A stretch of DNA of 52,686 bases from Flavobacteriales bacterium. GTDB taxonomy: Bacteria > Bacteroidota > Bacteroidia > Flavobacteriales > Flavobacteriaceae. A model generated the notes under the pieces. That model searched no databases, had not been told where the DNA came from, and saw only the letters and a program-made list of their open reading frames with translations. The stretch spans positions 1 to 52,686 of the forward strand of contig JABMNH010000011.1 in assembly GCA_013205245.1 (NCBI GenBank), written 5' to 3'. Shown here one piece after another: positions 52,528 through 52,686 of the stretch. How positions within the stretch are numbered: the first letter of the stretch is position 1; each line of letters opens with the position of its first letter. The translations under genes were made by a program, and so were the position numbers.

Positions 52528-52686
52528 TTAAGATCTTTTTAATATTTCGTCAATCATATTGGTTGTTCGCTGTGCCCGGTGAACAAGCAATTTGAGCTGT
52601 TCGATGCCCTCGGGAGCAAGCTCATTTTTGTAGTCGTCGGCAATCCAGTTCGCCAGGGTAGCCATTGCCCGCACGGGTGCTTTCAG
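52528..52686 (-). CDS. 3' end of a histidine-kinase-like gene, ending after HisKA
   Basis: The minus frame is open from the window edge to TAA at 52528-52530, giving 52 codons. The peptide begins LKAPVRAMATLANWIADDY and continues through LAPEGIEQLKLLVHRAQRTTNMIDEILKRS. This matches the dimerisation helices of a HisKA domain, just after the phospho-acceptor His (normally SHDLKAP). Normally a HATPase_c domain follows; here the protein ends with helix 2. Codons are rich in G and C (CTG, CCC, GTG, CGG, GGC), unlike the rest of the window, except for the last nine. It stops nine bases before the clpX ATG. It may be a true short protein, a gene truncated by transfer, or an assembly join. Confidence 0.65.
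   Translation of the reverse strand: MKAPVRAMATLANWIADDYKNELAPEGIEQLKLLVHRAQRTTNMIDEILKRS

Overview
The window is a stretch of an AT-rich chromosome from a marine-type member of the Flavobacteriaceae (Bacteroidota). The evidence is lineage-specific: gliding genes gldB and gldC, a complete Bat (moxR-DUF58-batA-batB-batC-batD-batE) operon, a FolK-deoxynucleoside kinase fusion, a SusC/FecA-style TonB-dependent receptor with an N-terminal carboxypeptidase-regulatory-like domain, a DUF5686 outer-membrane protein, and many upstream regions carrying the Bacteroidota -7 promoter box TAnnTTTG. Almost all genes are housekeeping. I see no phage, insertion sequence, CRISPR array, rRNA or tRNA.

Layout. 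Positions 2-2930 hold four consecutive genes for small exported proteins, each with an NTF2/SnoaL-like domain, closed by a terminator. A roughly 775-base gene-poor stretch follows and ends in a striking inverted repeat at a promoter. Positions 3706-8486 are leuC-leuD-(citramalate synthase type)-leuB, interrupted by dispersed palindromic repeats. Positions 8630-11897 (minus) are deoC and two aldehyde dehydrogenase genes that look like a split ALDH16. Positions 12008-15539 (minus) are a DUF5686 protein and pdhB. They are divergent from etfB-etfA (15701-17450), with a perfect 22-base palindrome between. Positions 17539-20289 carry a bifunctional nuclease, a nucleoside transporter and thyA. Positions 20286-25239 (minus) carry a small unknown gene, mfd and a PLP enzyme. 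Positions 25334-26816 are a DtxR/MntR-type regulator and a ZIP metal transporter. Positions 26867-31406 carry an AddA-like helicase-nuclease, cvpA and panB. Positions 31484-34096 (minus) are a TonB-dependent receptor. Positions 34351-43624 are one long colinear run: the Bat operon followed by dihydrofolate reductase and a zinc-ribbon/Smr protein. Positions 43798-52518 carry sppA, the folK-dNK fusion, gldC-gldB, nadE, a frameshifted small membrane-protein gene, dnaG and clpX. The window ends inside the 3' end of a histidine-kinase-like gene that is visibly richer in GC than everything before it.

How the genes work together. The leu block, with a citramalate-synthase-like enzyme rather than an obvious LeuA, could feed both leucine and threonine-independent isoleucine synthesis. 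NupG-like transporter, ThyA, DHFR, FolK-dNK and DeoC-ALDH together cover nucleoside uptake, dTMP synthesis, folate recycling, deoxynucleoside salvage and deoxyribose breakdown, although they are scattered. EtfBA and PdhB connect to fatty-acid and pyruvate oxidation.

The points most worth a second look are the NTF2-domain gene cluster, the split ALDH16, a DnaG primase that has lost all four zinc ligands, the two palindromic operators (3593-3631 and 15609-15630), the frameshifted gene at 48969-49251, and the truncated GC-rich HisKA-only reading frame just upstream of clpX.
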